Positions 9,967 through 17,853 of a stretch of DNA of 64,000 bases are shown one piece after another. The position numbers and the translations under genes are program-made. The stretch spans positions 194,245,104 through 194,309,103 of the forward strand of contig CM070873.1 in assembly GCA_036365515.1 (NCBI GenBank), written 5' to 3'. The stretch is from Torymus aiolomorphi (lineage: Eukaryota > Arthropoda > Insecta > Hymenoptera > Torymidae). Positions within the stretch are counted from its first letter, which is position 1, and every line of letters begins with the position of its first letter. Under the pieces are notes generated by a model that was not told the DNA's origin, ran no database searches, and saw nothing but the letters and a program-made list of their open reading frames with translations.

Positions 9967-10716
9967 ATGTTTTCCTCGGTTTCAAGTCAGTTCTCGGCCA
10001 CCCGTTTTCTTACACAGATCGAAGCTCTTACTACCCACAAAATGGAGAAAGCGGATTACATTATAGATATCCAAGCATTCCACGACAAAGAGGGAGCATT
10101 TCTACCGAAAGAAATTGCAGTTATAGGCGCAGATTGCAACTTTTTCGCCCATTGGATTATAAAACCACCATACAATAGTGGAAAAATCCCAAAAGGTATT
10201 CTTGCAACAAACAGTTATTTAACGTGCTTTCATTATGGCATTGAGTGGTTTGATGGAGAATCTACTCTGGAAGATGTTTTAAATTCCCTCCGAGAAGTGG
10301 CAAGAAATTCTTTAAGAATTTACACAAGAGGAGTGCAAAAAATGGAGTTTCTTGAAAAACTGTTGTGCAGACAAATAATTAATTTGGAAGAATATACCTG
10401 CCCTTCTTTAAGAAATTTGCCCAGAGTAAATGAACATTTTTGTTTTTACCACGGACGTAAGAGGGTGTACTTTGCTTGTGCTTTGTCTTATGCATATAAA
10501 TTACGTGTGTGGTTATTAAAAACACTGTACACGGCAAAACCCTCTGTCGACGTAGTCGACGTGCAACGAAAAACCGTTGAAGAATTGTCTCAAAACGTAA
10601 GCAAATTAAACGTTTCGGAAAATTCCAAATCATCATCGACATCATCGTGCAGCATTGGTCGTACTTCCAGCTCCTCGTCGGCAGATAAAAAAAGTAGGGG
10701 TAAAGCAACACTGTAG
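9967..10716 (+). CDS. Uncharacterised Polinton protein, possible exonuclease fold
   Basis: This intact frame has 249 residues, between the major capsid gene and the protease. The first 190 residues look globular. They open with ADYIIDIQAF, a beta strand with Asp at the place where DEDD exonucleases have DxE, and contain IYTRGVQKMEFLEKLL, which sits where motif II would be but lacks the acidic residue. So it may be an RNase H-like fold without the normal active site; this is inference. The last 50 residues are a serine-rich, basic, probably disordered tail. I recall similar proteins in other arthropod Polintons, with no assigned function. The stop is 28 bp before the protease ATG. Confidence 0.6.
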   Translation: MFSSVSSQFSATRFLTQIEALTTHKMEKADYIIDIQAFHDKEGAFLPKEIAVIGADCNFFAHWIIKPPYNSGKIPKGILATNSYLTCFHYGIEWFDGESTLEDVLNSLREVARNSLRIYTRGVQKMEFLEKLLCRQIINLEEYTCPSLRNLPRVNEHFCFYHGRKRVYFACALSYAYKLRVWLLKTLYTAKPSVDVVDVQRKTVEELSQNVSKLNVSENSKSSSTSSCSIGRTSSSSSADKKSRGKATL

Positions 10717-10743
10717 GAGGAAAACCACTACACCAACATAGAT

Positions 10744-11156
10744 AATGAACAGTCTACAGCTTCAGAAAGCCCTAACACACATCAGAGCGCGGACAGTCGG
10801 AGTGTTTGTTGCAGATCAAATTCCCTTTGTGCTGGAAAAGCCGTGTGCAAATTGTAGCTAATGTGGACGAAAGCAGTAAACCAGGTACCCATTGGATCGC
10901 AATCCATATCGACTCCCATGGATATGGAGTCTATTTGGACAACTATGGACTTGCTCCAGCCGTCTTACATCATATTGATCGCCCCCGAAGAAACTGCTCT
11001 TTCTACATATGGAACATCCAACAGCTTCAAGACCTCAATTCGATCGTGTGTGGTCATTACTGCGTTAATTTCCTTTTTTATATGTGTAATAATTATAACC
11101 TTAATATGTTTTGTACGTTATTCTCAAGTAACACTACCGAGAACGATAGATAGTTT
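10744..11156 (+). pseudogene. PRO: Adenain-like cysteine protease, frameshifted
   Basis: This is the Polinton maturation protease, related to adenovirus proteinase and Ulp1, which would cleave capsid and core precursors. It starts at ATG 10744 with a frame reading TVGVFVADQIPFVLE. Near 10,850 one extra base shifts the frame, and the rest reads GTHWIAIHID (catalytic His), YLDNYG (Asp/Asn), WNIQQLQ (oxyanion Gln) and CGHYCVNFL (catalytic Cys). All active-site positions are kept. A Penelope fragment interrupts the last codons at about 11,153; sequence just after that insertion (about 11,946-11,975) could encode the final residues and stop. Confidence 0.85.
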
Positions 11157-11624
11157 TTTAATAAGGTTGCTGGTTCATTAAAAAAATTCAATATTCGCAG
11201 TGTGCCTTTGTTCAATCATAGTCTCGCAGACATAATTAAGCTCAGCAAAGATAAATCGGAAAAATGGGATGAAACGGGTGTAGTATATAAGTTTGATTGT
11301 AAGGATTGTTCGGCATGTTACATTGGCGAAACAAACCGAAAATTGAAAGAAAGAATATCTGAACATGAAAAGTGCAAAAATAAATTACTACCCGTTCCAC
11401 TACATATTGTTGAAAATAGTACCCATAAGTTTGATTGGAATAATGTAAAAATTTTGGATCGAGAAAAGAATTATAATAAGCGACTTATTTCCGAGATGCT
11501 TCACATTAACATGTATAAACACACTCTCAATAGAAAAGAAGACACACAATCACTGAGCCACACGTACAAGAAGCTTAATAACCTTTTCCAGAATAAACAC
11601 ACCAACGCCGTGGACTGTATATAA
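11157..11624 (+). CDS. Penelope-like GIY-YIG C-terminal fragment (copy 2)
   Basis: A partial frame carrying the GIY-YIG domain (GVVYKFDCKDC, ACYIGETNRKLKERI). It ends at a TAA about 30 codons beyond the position of the stop in copy 1 and probably shows the natural C-terminus. It lacks reverse transcriptase and cannot be autonomous. Confidence 0.82.
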   Translation, partial: FNKVAGSLKKFNIRSVPLFNHSLADIIKLSKDKSEKWDETGVVYKFDCKDCSACYIGETNRKLKERISEHEKCKNKLLPVPLHIVENSTHKFDWNNVKILDREKNYNKRLISEMLHINMYKHTLNRKEDTQSLSHTYKKLNNLFQNKHTNAVDCI

Positions 11625-11826
11625 GACAACGGCGGTTGGTTTTAATTCGCAGTTTAAAACATTGACGGTGGCAGTGGAAGTCGTTTTTCCTTCCACTTTC
11701 GAATATCACTATGTTATATAATTAATAATTAAATTTACTGGTGAGAAAAGTTTGTGCTCTTCGTCGAAAATCTTGTACTGTGTTTGTAATATTTATTTGT
11801 TGTTTTTGTTTGGAATAAATAATAGC

Positions 11827-11858
11827 CTGATGAGGCCAGCGAACCTTGCTGGCGAAAC
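11827..11858 (+). ncRNA. Hammerhead ribozyme-like core (PLE copy 2)
   Basis: CTGATGA, stem II GCCAGC/GCTGGC with a 7-nt loop, then CGAAAC. The core matches the consensus and differs from copy 1 only at the variable position 7. Stem I pairing is not resolved. Confidence 0.6.
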
Positions 11859-12007
11859 GTTGCTGTATGTAATTTATATGGATTTTTTTATTTTACTCCA
11901 TATTCCACGGATTGGCCCTCAAATATCGAATTTTCATGATTTTTTGAATAATGGAAGGTGTTCAAATAAACAAATAAGTACCATTTTTTTCGCCCTCTCC
12001 ATTTTTT

Positions 12008-12400
12008 TCAAAATATATTTGAAAATATTTCCAATATCGGAGTCAGCAAGAATGGTAAGAAACTTCTACCTTTTTGAACTAGATAGCGTTCTTTACCCTT
12101 CCAAGAATTTTTGTGTGCGGGTTTTTTCACCTATTTTCTCAAAACTGTTTTATATTTTTTCAACTTTCGTTTTAGCGTTTTTTTTATAGTCACAGCACCT
12201 TTAAGCACGTTTAGAGCACATTCACAGATATACTTTATCAGTTTTTCATCCGGTGATTGTAGTGGAGCAAGACGCTGGTTCTTGTCGGAATGTCTCAACG
12301 CTTCTAAAAGAGCAATATATTTTTTTCCGATAGGTGGATACTGCTTTCCACGTCGGCCACCCTCACTGTGACGACGACTGTGCGCACGCGACCGATCCAT
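12008..12400 (-). pseudogene. Small basic Polinton protein, one nonsense codon
   Basis: From ATG at 12400 the frame runs 89 codons to TAG at 12131-12133 and stays open in the same frame to TGA at 12008-12010, about 130 codons in all. The centre reads KLIKYICECALNVLKG and then a lysine-rich stretch, and the end reads YLVQKGRSFLPFLLTPIL. I recognise this as a short family common in adintoviruses and Polintons (CICECA motif, basic middle, hydrophobic C-terminus). Its role is unknown to me, perhaps a virion component. The internal stop falls in the basic region. Confidence 0.65.
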
Positions 12401-12743
12401 TTGTTGGTGGATTATGAAAATTTCTTATAATTTTCTCGTTCGGGAAATGACTTTGTGTTTGTTGAAAATTTACTCGTAAAATTGTTCCAGGCAGAGGTGG
12501 TTTTTTGTTTGTCTTCTTCTTTATTGCTGTCGGAAAGTTTGGTGTATGGGATATTGGTTTTTCCACTATATTTTGACTGGTCCATCTGAGAAATTGATAA
12601 ATTTCATTTACAAAATATATACGCACTCACAACACTTTACAAAAAGTATAAAAAAGACTAAAACACTCTGACGGTGTAAACAGGTCCACAGTTTTCTTCC
12701 TACTGACAAAACTATTTTATGCACTCGCTGTTTTATACAAAAG
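12401..12743. other. Gap between ATPase and small basic gene
   Basis: No recognisable gene. An 87-codon - frame (12363-12626) crosses it but has low-complexity content and no family look. The region probably holds the promoter or leader of the small basic gene. Confidence 0.4.
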
Positions 12744-13418
12744 CTAAAATACGTTTGTATGCGTAGATTGACTATATTTAGGTATGTAGACATACTGATA
12801 CTCGTCATCAGGAAAAATGCAAGAGCGAAATCTGAATTCGTCGAGTGTACTCTGTTTGCAATCAATCATGAGGTATCCATGCCCTTTGGCTGTTGCATCT
12901 TGATAGGCCTCTTGTAAAAATTTGGAGTCTTCTGGATAAATTTGTCGTGCCAAATGTTGTATCTGAGCTCTATCACGTGGATTCTTAAACAAAACAATGT
13001 ACGATGCATTGAGACTAATGTCGCGCGAATGAGTCGATTTATGAAAAATATTCTGCGTAATAAACATTACACTAATATTTTTATGGTGGCTTCCTTTTAT
13101 AAATAAATCAACCACCACGTTGTTTGACGACTCGCCCATTAAATCGTCGATTATTACAAGTTTTTTTAAGTGAGGATCGCTCGAAAAGTCTTCAGATTTT
13201 GGCAACCCTTCGCGAAATTCAATTTGTATACCATCGTTGACGTAATTTTCACTTTTGTACTCGTCTTGCCACTCTGCATAGTAAAACAAAATTCTATCGA
13301 AAGAAACATCAGCCATCTGGTGACGAAAATTTAAAAATTTTTTTACAAAAACTGTTTTTCCACACCCCGTAGGACCACAAATTATACTCGTCCATGGATG
13401 TTTCCATCTGATATCCAT
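12744..13418 (-). CDS. ATP: Polinton DNA-packaging ATPase (FtsK/HerA, A32-like)
   Basis: This intact frame has 224 residues, normal for the family. The Walker A loop is GPTGCGKT at residues 15-22 and Walker B is LVIIDDLM near residue 87; SVMFITQNIF holds the sensor/Gln position. In Polintons and related viruses this motor pumps DNA into the procapsid. The ATG at 13418 is the natural start because the sequence upstream is GC-rich and non-coding. It is transcribed divergently from the Tudor-like gene. Confidence 0.94.
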   Translation of the reverse strand: MDIRWKHPWTSIICGPTGCGKTVFVKKFLNFRHQMADVSFDRILFYYAEWQDEYKSENYVNDGIQIEFREGLPKSEDFSSDPHLKKLVIIDDLMGESSNNVVVDLFIKGSHHKNISVMFITQNIFHKSTHSRDISLNASYIVLFKNPRDRAQIQHLARQIYPEDSKFLQEAYQDATAKGHGYLMIDCKQSTLDEFRFRSCIFPDDEYQYVYIPKYSQSTHTNVF

Positions 13419-13977
13419 GGTTGAAAATTAACAACTGACGAATTAATTATTGGTTATATTAGTAGATAAGCTAGGACAGTTCTGCCTCCCCCCACCACTC
13501 GCCCACCAGCCGCTCGGTGCAGCGTTCTGATAGTTGAGACAGGCAGGTGAGGCTCCGCCCACTTTTGAGAAGCTTCTACCTTTACGTAATGACGTCATCG
13601 AATAAAAAATTATCCGTATTTTATTGTAACGTTTTTGTAAACCGCTCAAATTGTTATTTACTAGCGATCCCGGGGCATGCGGCGGCGGCGGCCGGAGATA
13701 GCGCTTATGAGCGGTCGAGAGTCTAGCCTCGGAGCACCTCCCGCTGAGCACACGTGTAAAGTCTTAGCCGCGGACGCGTGCCGCTGAAACCGACCCCTCT
13801 CTAGCTTTTCCGAGGGGTCGCTCAAGCGAGACAGAGCTAAAAATAGCCGTTAAACAGCTTGTTTTCAAATCAGACACTTGTTTTCACACCTTCAAGTGTG
13901 TGACATCGATATACCGCCTTTTTCTCTCATAAACTGTTTCAGTACGTAGTTGGCGCGTCTGCGGACACCATTCAGTG
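13419..13977. promoter_or_regulatory. Divergent promoter region, GC-rich
   Basis: A 559-bp gap lies between the divergently transcribed ATPase and Tudor-like genes. The part 13,460-13,820 is strikingly GC- and CpG-rich for this window and includes TGACGTCA (CRE-type) near 13,590. No coding frame is credible. It probably contains promoters in both directions; start sites cannot be placed. Confidence 0.45.
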
Positions 13978-14806
13978 ATGTCAAGCTTCAAAATGACTAC
14001 CGTTTCTTTACTTGATATTAAAAACAGAGATTTAAATAAGTTTATCGACAACGTAAAAAATGTTCGCATTACGCATTTTTCATCGCTCTCCTCCTTCTAT
14101 GTGCAAATTATTGAGGAAGACGAGACATATTCTACGTTACAAACCGACATGAGCAAGTTTTATGGCGCTGTTTCATCTACACATTTTTGCTGAGGTAAAA
14201 CAAAGTCGATGAGACTTCAAGAAATTGAAAACCCGTTTTTAAAAAAATTAAAGCTTGAAGATTTACAAGTGAGTATTTAACAGCAATTATCTTTTCTTTC
14301 CGGAATACTCGAAATATTAAAATTTATCGTTTTCTCTTTCAGACGAAAATGCATTTGGCTATTAAAATTGAAAACAAGTGGATGCGTTGTATTACAAAAA
14401 ATAACACGCGATTTGTAAAAATATAGACACCGGCGAAACTTTAACTTTATCGAACATGAAAAATAATATTAAAATTTACGAATTAGAAATTTGTTTTTTA
14501 ACACTTCCGGGACGAGCAATTTTATGTGGCTTGACCGGAATTATACCTACCTCATCTAAGGGAGCACGATGGACAAATCGCGCGTGTCTAATATTTCAAC
14601 AGTTAACCATGCATAAACCTTTACTAGCTTATTTTGTGCAAAAAGGTCTCTTACCAGATAGTTTTTATCTATTTCTCTCCAGTGTCAACAAAGAAGAAAC
14701 GAAAATTCATATAAATACAATATTGTGTGGTTTTGACACTGCGGTGGTCGATGTTGTGGGACTACATCACCCCATATGGCCTGAAGATAAACCGCTTCGA
14801 GCATGA
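13978..14806 (+). pseudogene. Extended Tudor domain gene with intron, inside the Polinton
   Basis: Exon 1 (13,978-14,268) reads VRITHFSSLSSFYVQIIEE then YSTLQTDMSKFY, matching the first strands and helix of an extended Tudor (SN-like plus Tudor) domain. A 74-bp intron (14,269-14,342) has GTGAGT and TTTCTCTTTCAG signals. Exon 2 reads KIENKWMRCI, then DTGETL where Tudor cores have DYGN, then FLTLPGRAILCGLTGIIP and WTNRACLIFQQL, the SN-like return. Tudor proteins bind methylarginine on Piwi proteins; here the cage Tyr and Asn of DYGN are replaced. It is broken by TGA at 14,191-14,193 and a frameshift near 14,420. Both neighbours are Polinton genes. A degenerate relative of another OB-type domain is the alternative. 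Confidence 0.62.
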
Positions 14807-15118
14807 GTTGTATGCTGGTACTTGGCTTGAAAACTTTCTTTATTATACTAAGTTGTTGTAAATATTATATATTATACAAAATTATTTGTGAAAATATAAT
14901 TGTAAAAATATGTAGATATTTTGTTAATAAAATAATTATTGCGATACATAACACTGGGTAATAAATTATTTAAATATACATTTTTTTTATTAAATATCCA
15001 TGTGAATTTATTAAGAATAACAATCACTCGACGTACATAAATTTTCTTAAAACTAAATTACCATATATATAATCATAATTTTTAAACTATTAAATTATTA
15101 ATCAAATGATTTAGTTGA
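14807..15118. other. AT-rich spacer
   Basis: Non-coding sequence between the convergent ends of the Tudor-like gene and the first cysteine-rich gene. It has several AATAAA-like words (near 14,925) that could serve as polyadenylation signals on +. Confidence 0.5.
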
Positions 15119-15739
15119 TTATTTAAGAATATATCGATGGTTATACATACACTCTCGATGGGATTTGAGATGCTTGTTGCGTCTAATGTAGCTGGTATTG
15201 TCATTAAAACTAACCTCGTCGATTTCGTGTGTATCTATTACATTCAAAATATCAGTAATATAACTATCATTGTACGTTCTTGCGTTGTAATTGAGTCTAA
15301 CCTCGTGAGTTTGATTTTTCATACATGTAGGTCGTTTGCACCGTAACGAATGATAATCTACACAATACATGCGTCTGAAATATCCATACAGAGTGACCGA
15401 TAACAAAATTTTACCATCAAATCGAAGTACGTTTATTGCTTGAAGTATTTTACGATACTCAGTCATTTTTTGATTTGCCTTCAAAATCACCAAAGAATGA
15501 ATAAGACTGTGCCACGCTAAACCTTTTAAAGATTTTTTGTGTACAGCATAATACATACAACCAGGCCGACAGCAGCTTCTTATGTCACACACACAATCCA
15601 GTTTTATCGGACTGTCAACATCATCCCAGGTTTCTGTAAATATATCGAAAAATAAAACGAAAATATTAGCCTCTCGTGTATCATACAAAATTATTTTATT
15701 ATTCATAAATTTATACAATAACAATACATTAGTCGTCAC
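15119..15739 (-). CDS. Cysteine-rich Polinton accessory protein A
   Basis: This open - frame has 206 codons. A cysteine cluster (CVCDIRSCCRPGC) precedes HKKSLKGLAWHSLIHSL, then LYGYFRRMYC and a second cysteine pair. It is clearly related to the adjacent gene at 15,729-16,192, so the two arose by tandem duplication. A good 3' splice site (ATATATTTACAG) lies just before the cysteine cluster near 15,632, so the true first exon may differ from the open frame. I do not recognise the family. The block SLKGLAxxSLI followed by a YF-ending segment faintly recalls a SOCS/BC box, as a guess only. It lies between the Tudor-like gene and polB. Confidence 0.5.
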   Translation of the reverse strand: MTTNVLLLYKFMNNKIILYDTREANIFVLFFDIFTETWDDVDSPIKLDCVCDIRSCCRPGCMYYAVHKKSLKGLAWHSLIHSLVILKANQKMTEYRKILQAINVLRFDGKILLSVTLYGYFRRMYCVDYHSLRCKRPTCMKNQTHEVRLNYNARTYNDSYITDILNVIDTHEIDEVSFNDNTSYIRRNKHLKSHRECMYNHRYILK

Positions 15740-16243
15740 TTGGAAACAAAACTGTTCCGTTATGTCGTGGGCAACGAAGATCGTTGCTATCTATATACAT
15801 TTTATTTCGCATTTTTACATTATTAATCCCGAATCGAGCGGATTCAATCTTATTTTTTTTATTACATATATTATATAGCTTACAAAACGATCTTTGTATA
15901 AATTTTCTCGTTTTTGATAGCGCGGAACAACAGCGTCTAATCTGTGACAACGTAATTTACAGCATGACGATGTTTTACATTTTAAACAATACATTACCCT
16001 AAAATAGCCTTTTAATCCTACAGTTAATATAATTTCATTATTAAACTGTAATTGATCTAGAGCATTACATATTCTATAATACGCATCCATTTTTCGCTTG
16101 GATTTTAATAAAATCAACGTGTGTATAACGCTACGCCATGCCAACCCTTCTAATGATTTTTTGTACTGAGGGTAAAAGACGCAATTAGACACTTTGCAGT
16201 TGTGTCTTGAACAACACTTTGGTTTTCTTTGGAGGTGTAGAAA
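15729..16243 (-). pseudogene. Cysteine-rich Polinton accessory protein B, frameshifted
   Basis: Paralog of gene A. The aligned blocks are KKSLEGLAWRSVIHTL, then LKGYFRVMYCLKC, then YKDRFVSYIIYVI. After about 15,850 the match to gene A continues in another frame, so a frameshift has occurred. At the 5' side the matching cysteine cluster (KCCSRHNCK, then SNC) is in phase only when read from about 16,240. That point is just downstream of a strong 3' splice site (TTTTCTTTCACAG). Function unknown. Confidence 0.45.
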
Positions 16244-16282
16244 TTTTCTCGTATCTGTGAAAGAAAACGAATGGAAAATTAT

Positions 16283-17712
16283 TCACCTTTCTCGAAAACC
16301 GTATGGATAAGAGGTTGTATCTGATATAAAAGGTCGCTTTTTCAAAACTACCGAGCAAGTTTTTGTCTCCTCGCATGAAATTACGTCGTGTGTAGCCGTA
16401 CGTTTTATCGCGCGATTTTGAACTTGTATAATATTTTTTTCTTCGGGTATTCTGTTGCGGTTTTTTATAAGTGATACTACTGTGTCGAAATTTATTTTAA
16501 GCGAATTTTGGTAATTTATACGAACACCTTTAATTTTACACGTATCGTGTGTTGTGTCTTGTGGGGTACGTACACGATAAGCATAAAATTTTGGTCCACC
16601 TGAGACAAACGTTTCGATGGACGATCTAACACCGTAATCCTCCAACTCATCCGTAAGTTGCCCAAGTAGAGACCCTGTAGGTGGGTTGTATACATCATTT
16701 GGTCTGGTGAGGAATATAACCGAATCCGTATCATAATACAACACACGCCTGTCTAACTTATGCAAATAATCAAATAAGGTTAACCTAACCTGTGCTGTTG
16801 TGTACGCCGCGATAACTACATTCGTACAAGGCGAAGTAGTGAGTGATTCCTCTTTGTAAGTCCATGAGACATACATAACGTCTTCGGTTGCTGGAATACA
16901 ATGTTCAACAATTTTTTCAGGATCTAACAATATTTGCATAAAATCTTTATCAGATTTAACGACCGTTGTTTGCGGTAGATTACTACGTTGTCCAAATTTA
17001 CCTCAAAAAGAATTCAGACAAAGTTTCGCGACCGCGATCTCATTCCCGGATTTTTTTTTATATTTGCATATTCTAATTCGACCCCATCCATTACTTTAGA
17101 ATTTTTGATATATTCCTGTTTCTCTGTTTCCGATTTTACCTCCTTAGGCCACCCGCTAGCCTCCTGTTTAAATTTTAGAAATGTGTTAATATAATCTGTA
17201 AAGAGGCCACCCGATTGTACAGTGGGGTCATAACGCACTACGCTGTACTGCCAAATGACATTAATTTTTAGAAGTTTGTACCCTAACTCTAACGCCCTTT
17301 TTATTTCTACCGAAACCCAGGTACCTATCAATTTTTTGTCGTTTTCATCGTCGTCAGTACATGCGTTTTGATTTAATTTTTCACTACATAAACGACATAG
17401 GGGGAATAATAGTTTATTGTGTAATTTCACGGGTAATACAGGATGAAATAAATTTGAGGGTGGTAAAATTTCGCATTTAACTAACCCTTCTACTTTTTCA
17501 GAAAATTTTTCAAAATTTTCCCCTGTCAGACTGAAACACTGTGAACCTACAAAAATTTTCGGATGACCCACAGGAAAAGCGCCGACTTTACAAATGTAAG
17601 GGTACAAAGAGCATACATCGAGATATTTAATACTTTCTCCATCTTTTACATTGTAATACGTAACGACATTACCCGTACGACCACCATAAAACGCATCACG
17701 CGGATTTAAACT
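16283..17712 (-). pseudogene. POLB: Protein-primed DNA polymerase B, 5'-truncated and broken
   Basis: This is the palm and thumb of a Polinton type-B polymerase, which replicates the element by protein priming. Reading 5' to 3' on -: NPRDAFYGGRT, then motif A as DVCSLYPYICKVG, then NPGMR, then a frameshift near 17,020, then KLCLNSF followed by TGA at 17,003-17,005 where the family has Trp (SFWGKFGQ). Motif C, YYDTDSVIF, follows. It ends at SYPYGFRER. The exonuclease and terminal-protein regions expected upstream are absent; the frame closes at a TAG at 17,713-17,715. A possible 40-bp intron at the very end (GTGAAT to TTTCACAG) would extend the C-terminus. Confidence 0.92.
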
Positions 17713-17853
17713 CTAATTTTTTGCCAACGGGTGATGCTTAATGTAAATTTGAAATTCAGTGTTTTTTTGAAAACCATTTTTTTCACTTATCACGTGAGTA
17801 CTCACGTGACTACTCACGTGATTTTTTTTAATAGGGCCTCCTTTCAGATTTTG
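17713..17853. other. Polinton/gypsy junction
   Basis: Short non-coding junction between the broken polB and the gypsy LTR. It holds three evenly spaced CACGTG motifs. Confidence 0.5.
17791..17820. promoter_or_regulatory. Three CACGTG E-boxes at 12-bp spacing
   Basis: Palindromic CACGTG occurs at 17,791, 17,803 and 17,815, each step exactly 12 bp, a little over one helix turn. It could be a bHLH-binding cluster or just a 12-bp microsatellite. Confidence 0.6.

Larger units (their letters stand above)
11153..11946 (+). mobile_element. Penelope-like element, 5'-truncated (copy 2)
   Basis: This is the same family as the copy at 1-965, starting where that copy reads AGTTTTTTAATAAGG and ending at the same T-rich 3' end. 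It inserted into the C-terminal codons of the Polinton protease, so it is younger than the Polinton. I see no clear target duplication. Confidence 0.9.
966..17853. mobile_element. Polinton/Maverick (adintovirus-like), decayed, ends missing
   Basis: A block of genes diagnostic for Polintons lies here: chromodomain integrase, jelly-roll capsid genes, adenain-like protease, FtsK/HerA-type packaging ATPase and protein-primed polymerase B. The + strand genes from 975 to 5432 are packed with gaps of 1-14 bp, as in a compact viral genome. No terminal inverted repeats are visible. The left end is replaced by Penelope-like sequence and the right end stops inside polB just before a gypsy LTR. Later insertions are a piggyBac (5425-9636) and a Penelope fragment (about 11,153-11,946). 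Integrase, the two smaller capsid-region genes, ATPase and the 9967 gene are open. The 975 gene, protease, 12,008 gene, Tudor gene, second cysteine-rich gene and polB carry stops or frameshifts. Confidence 0.93.
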
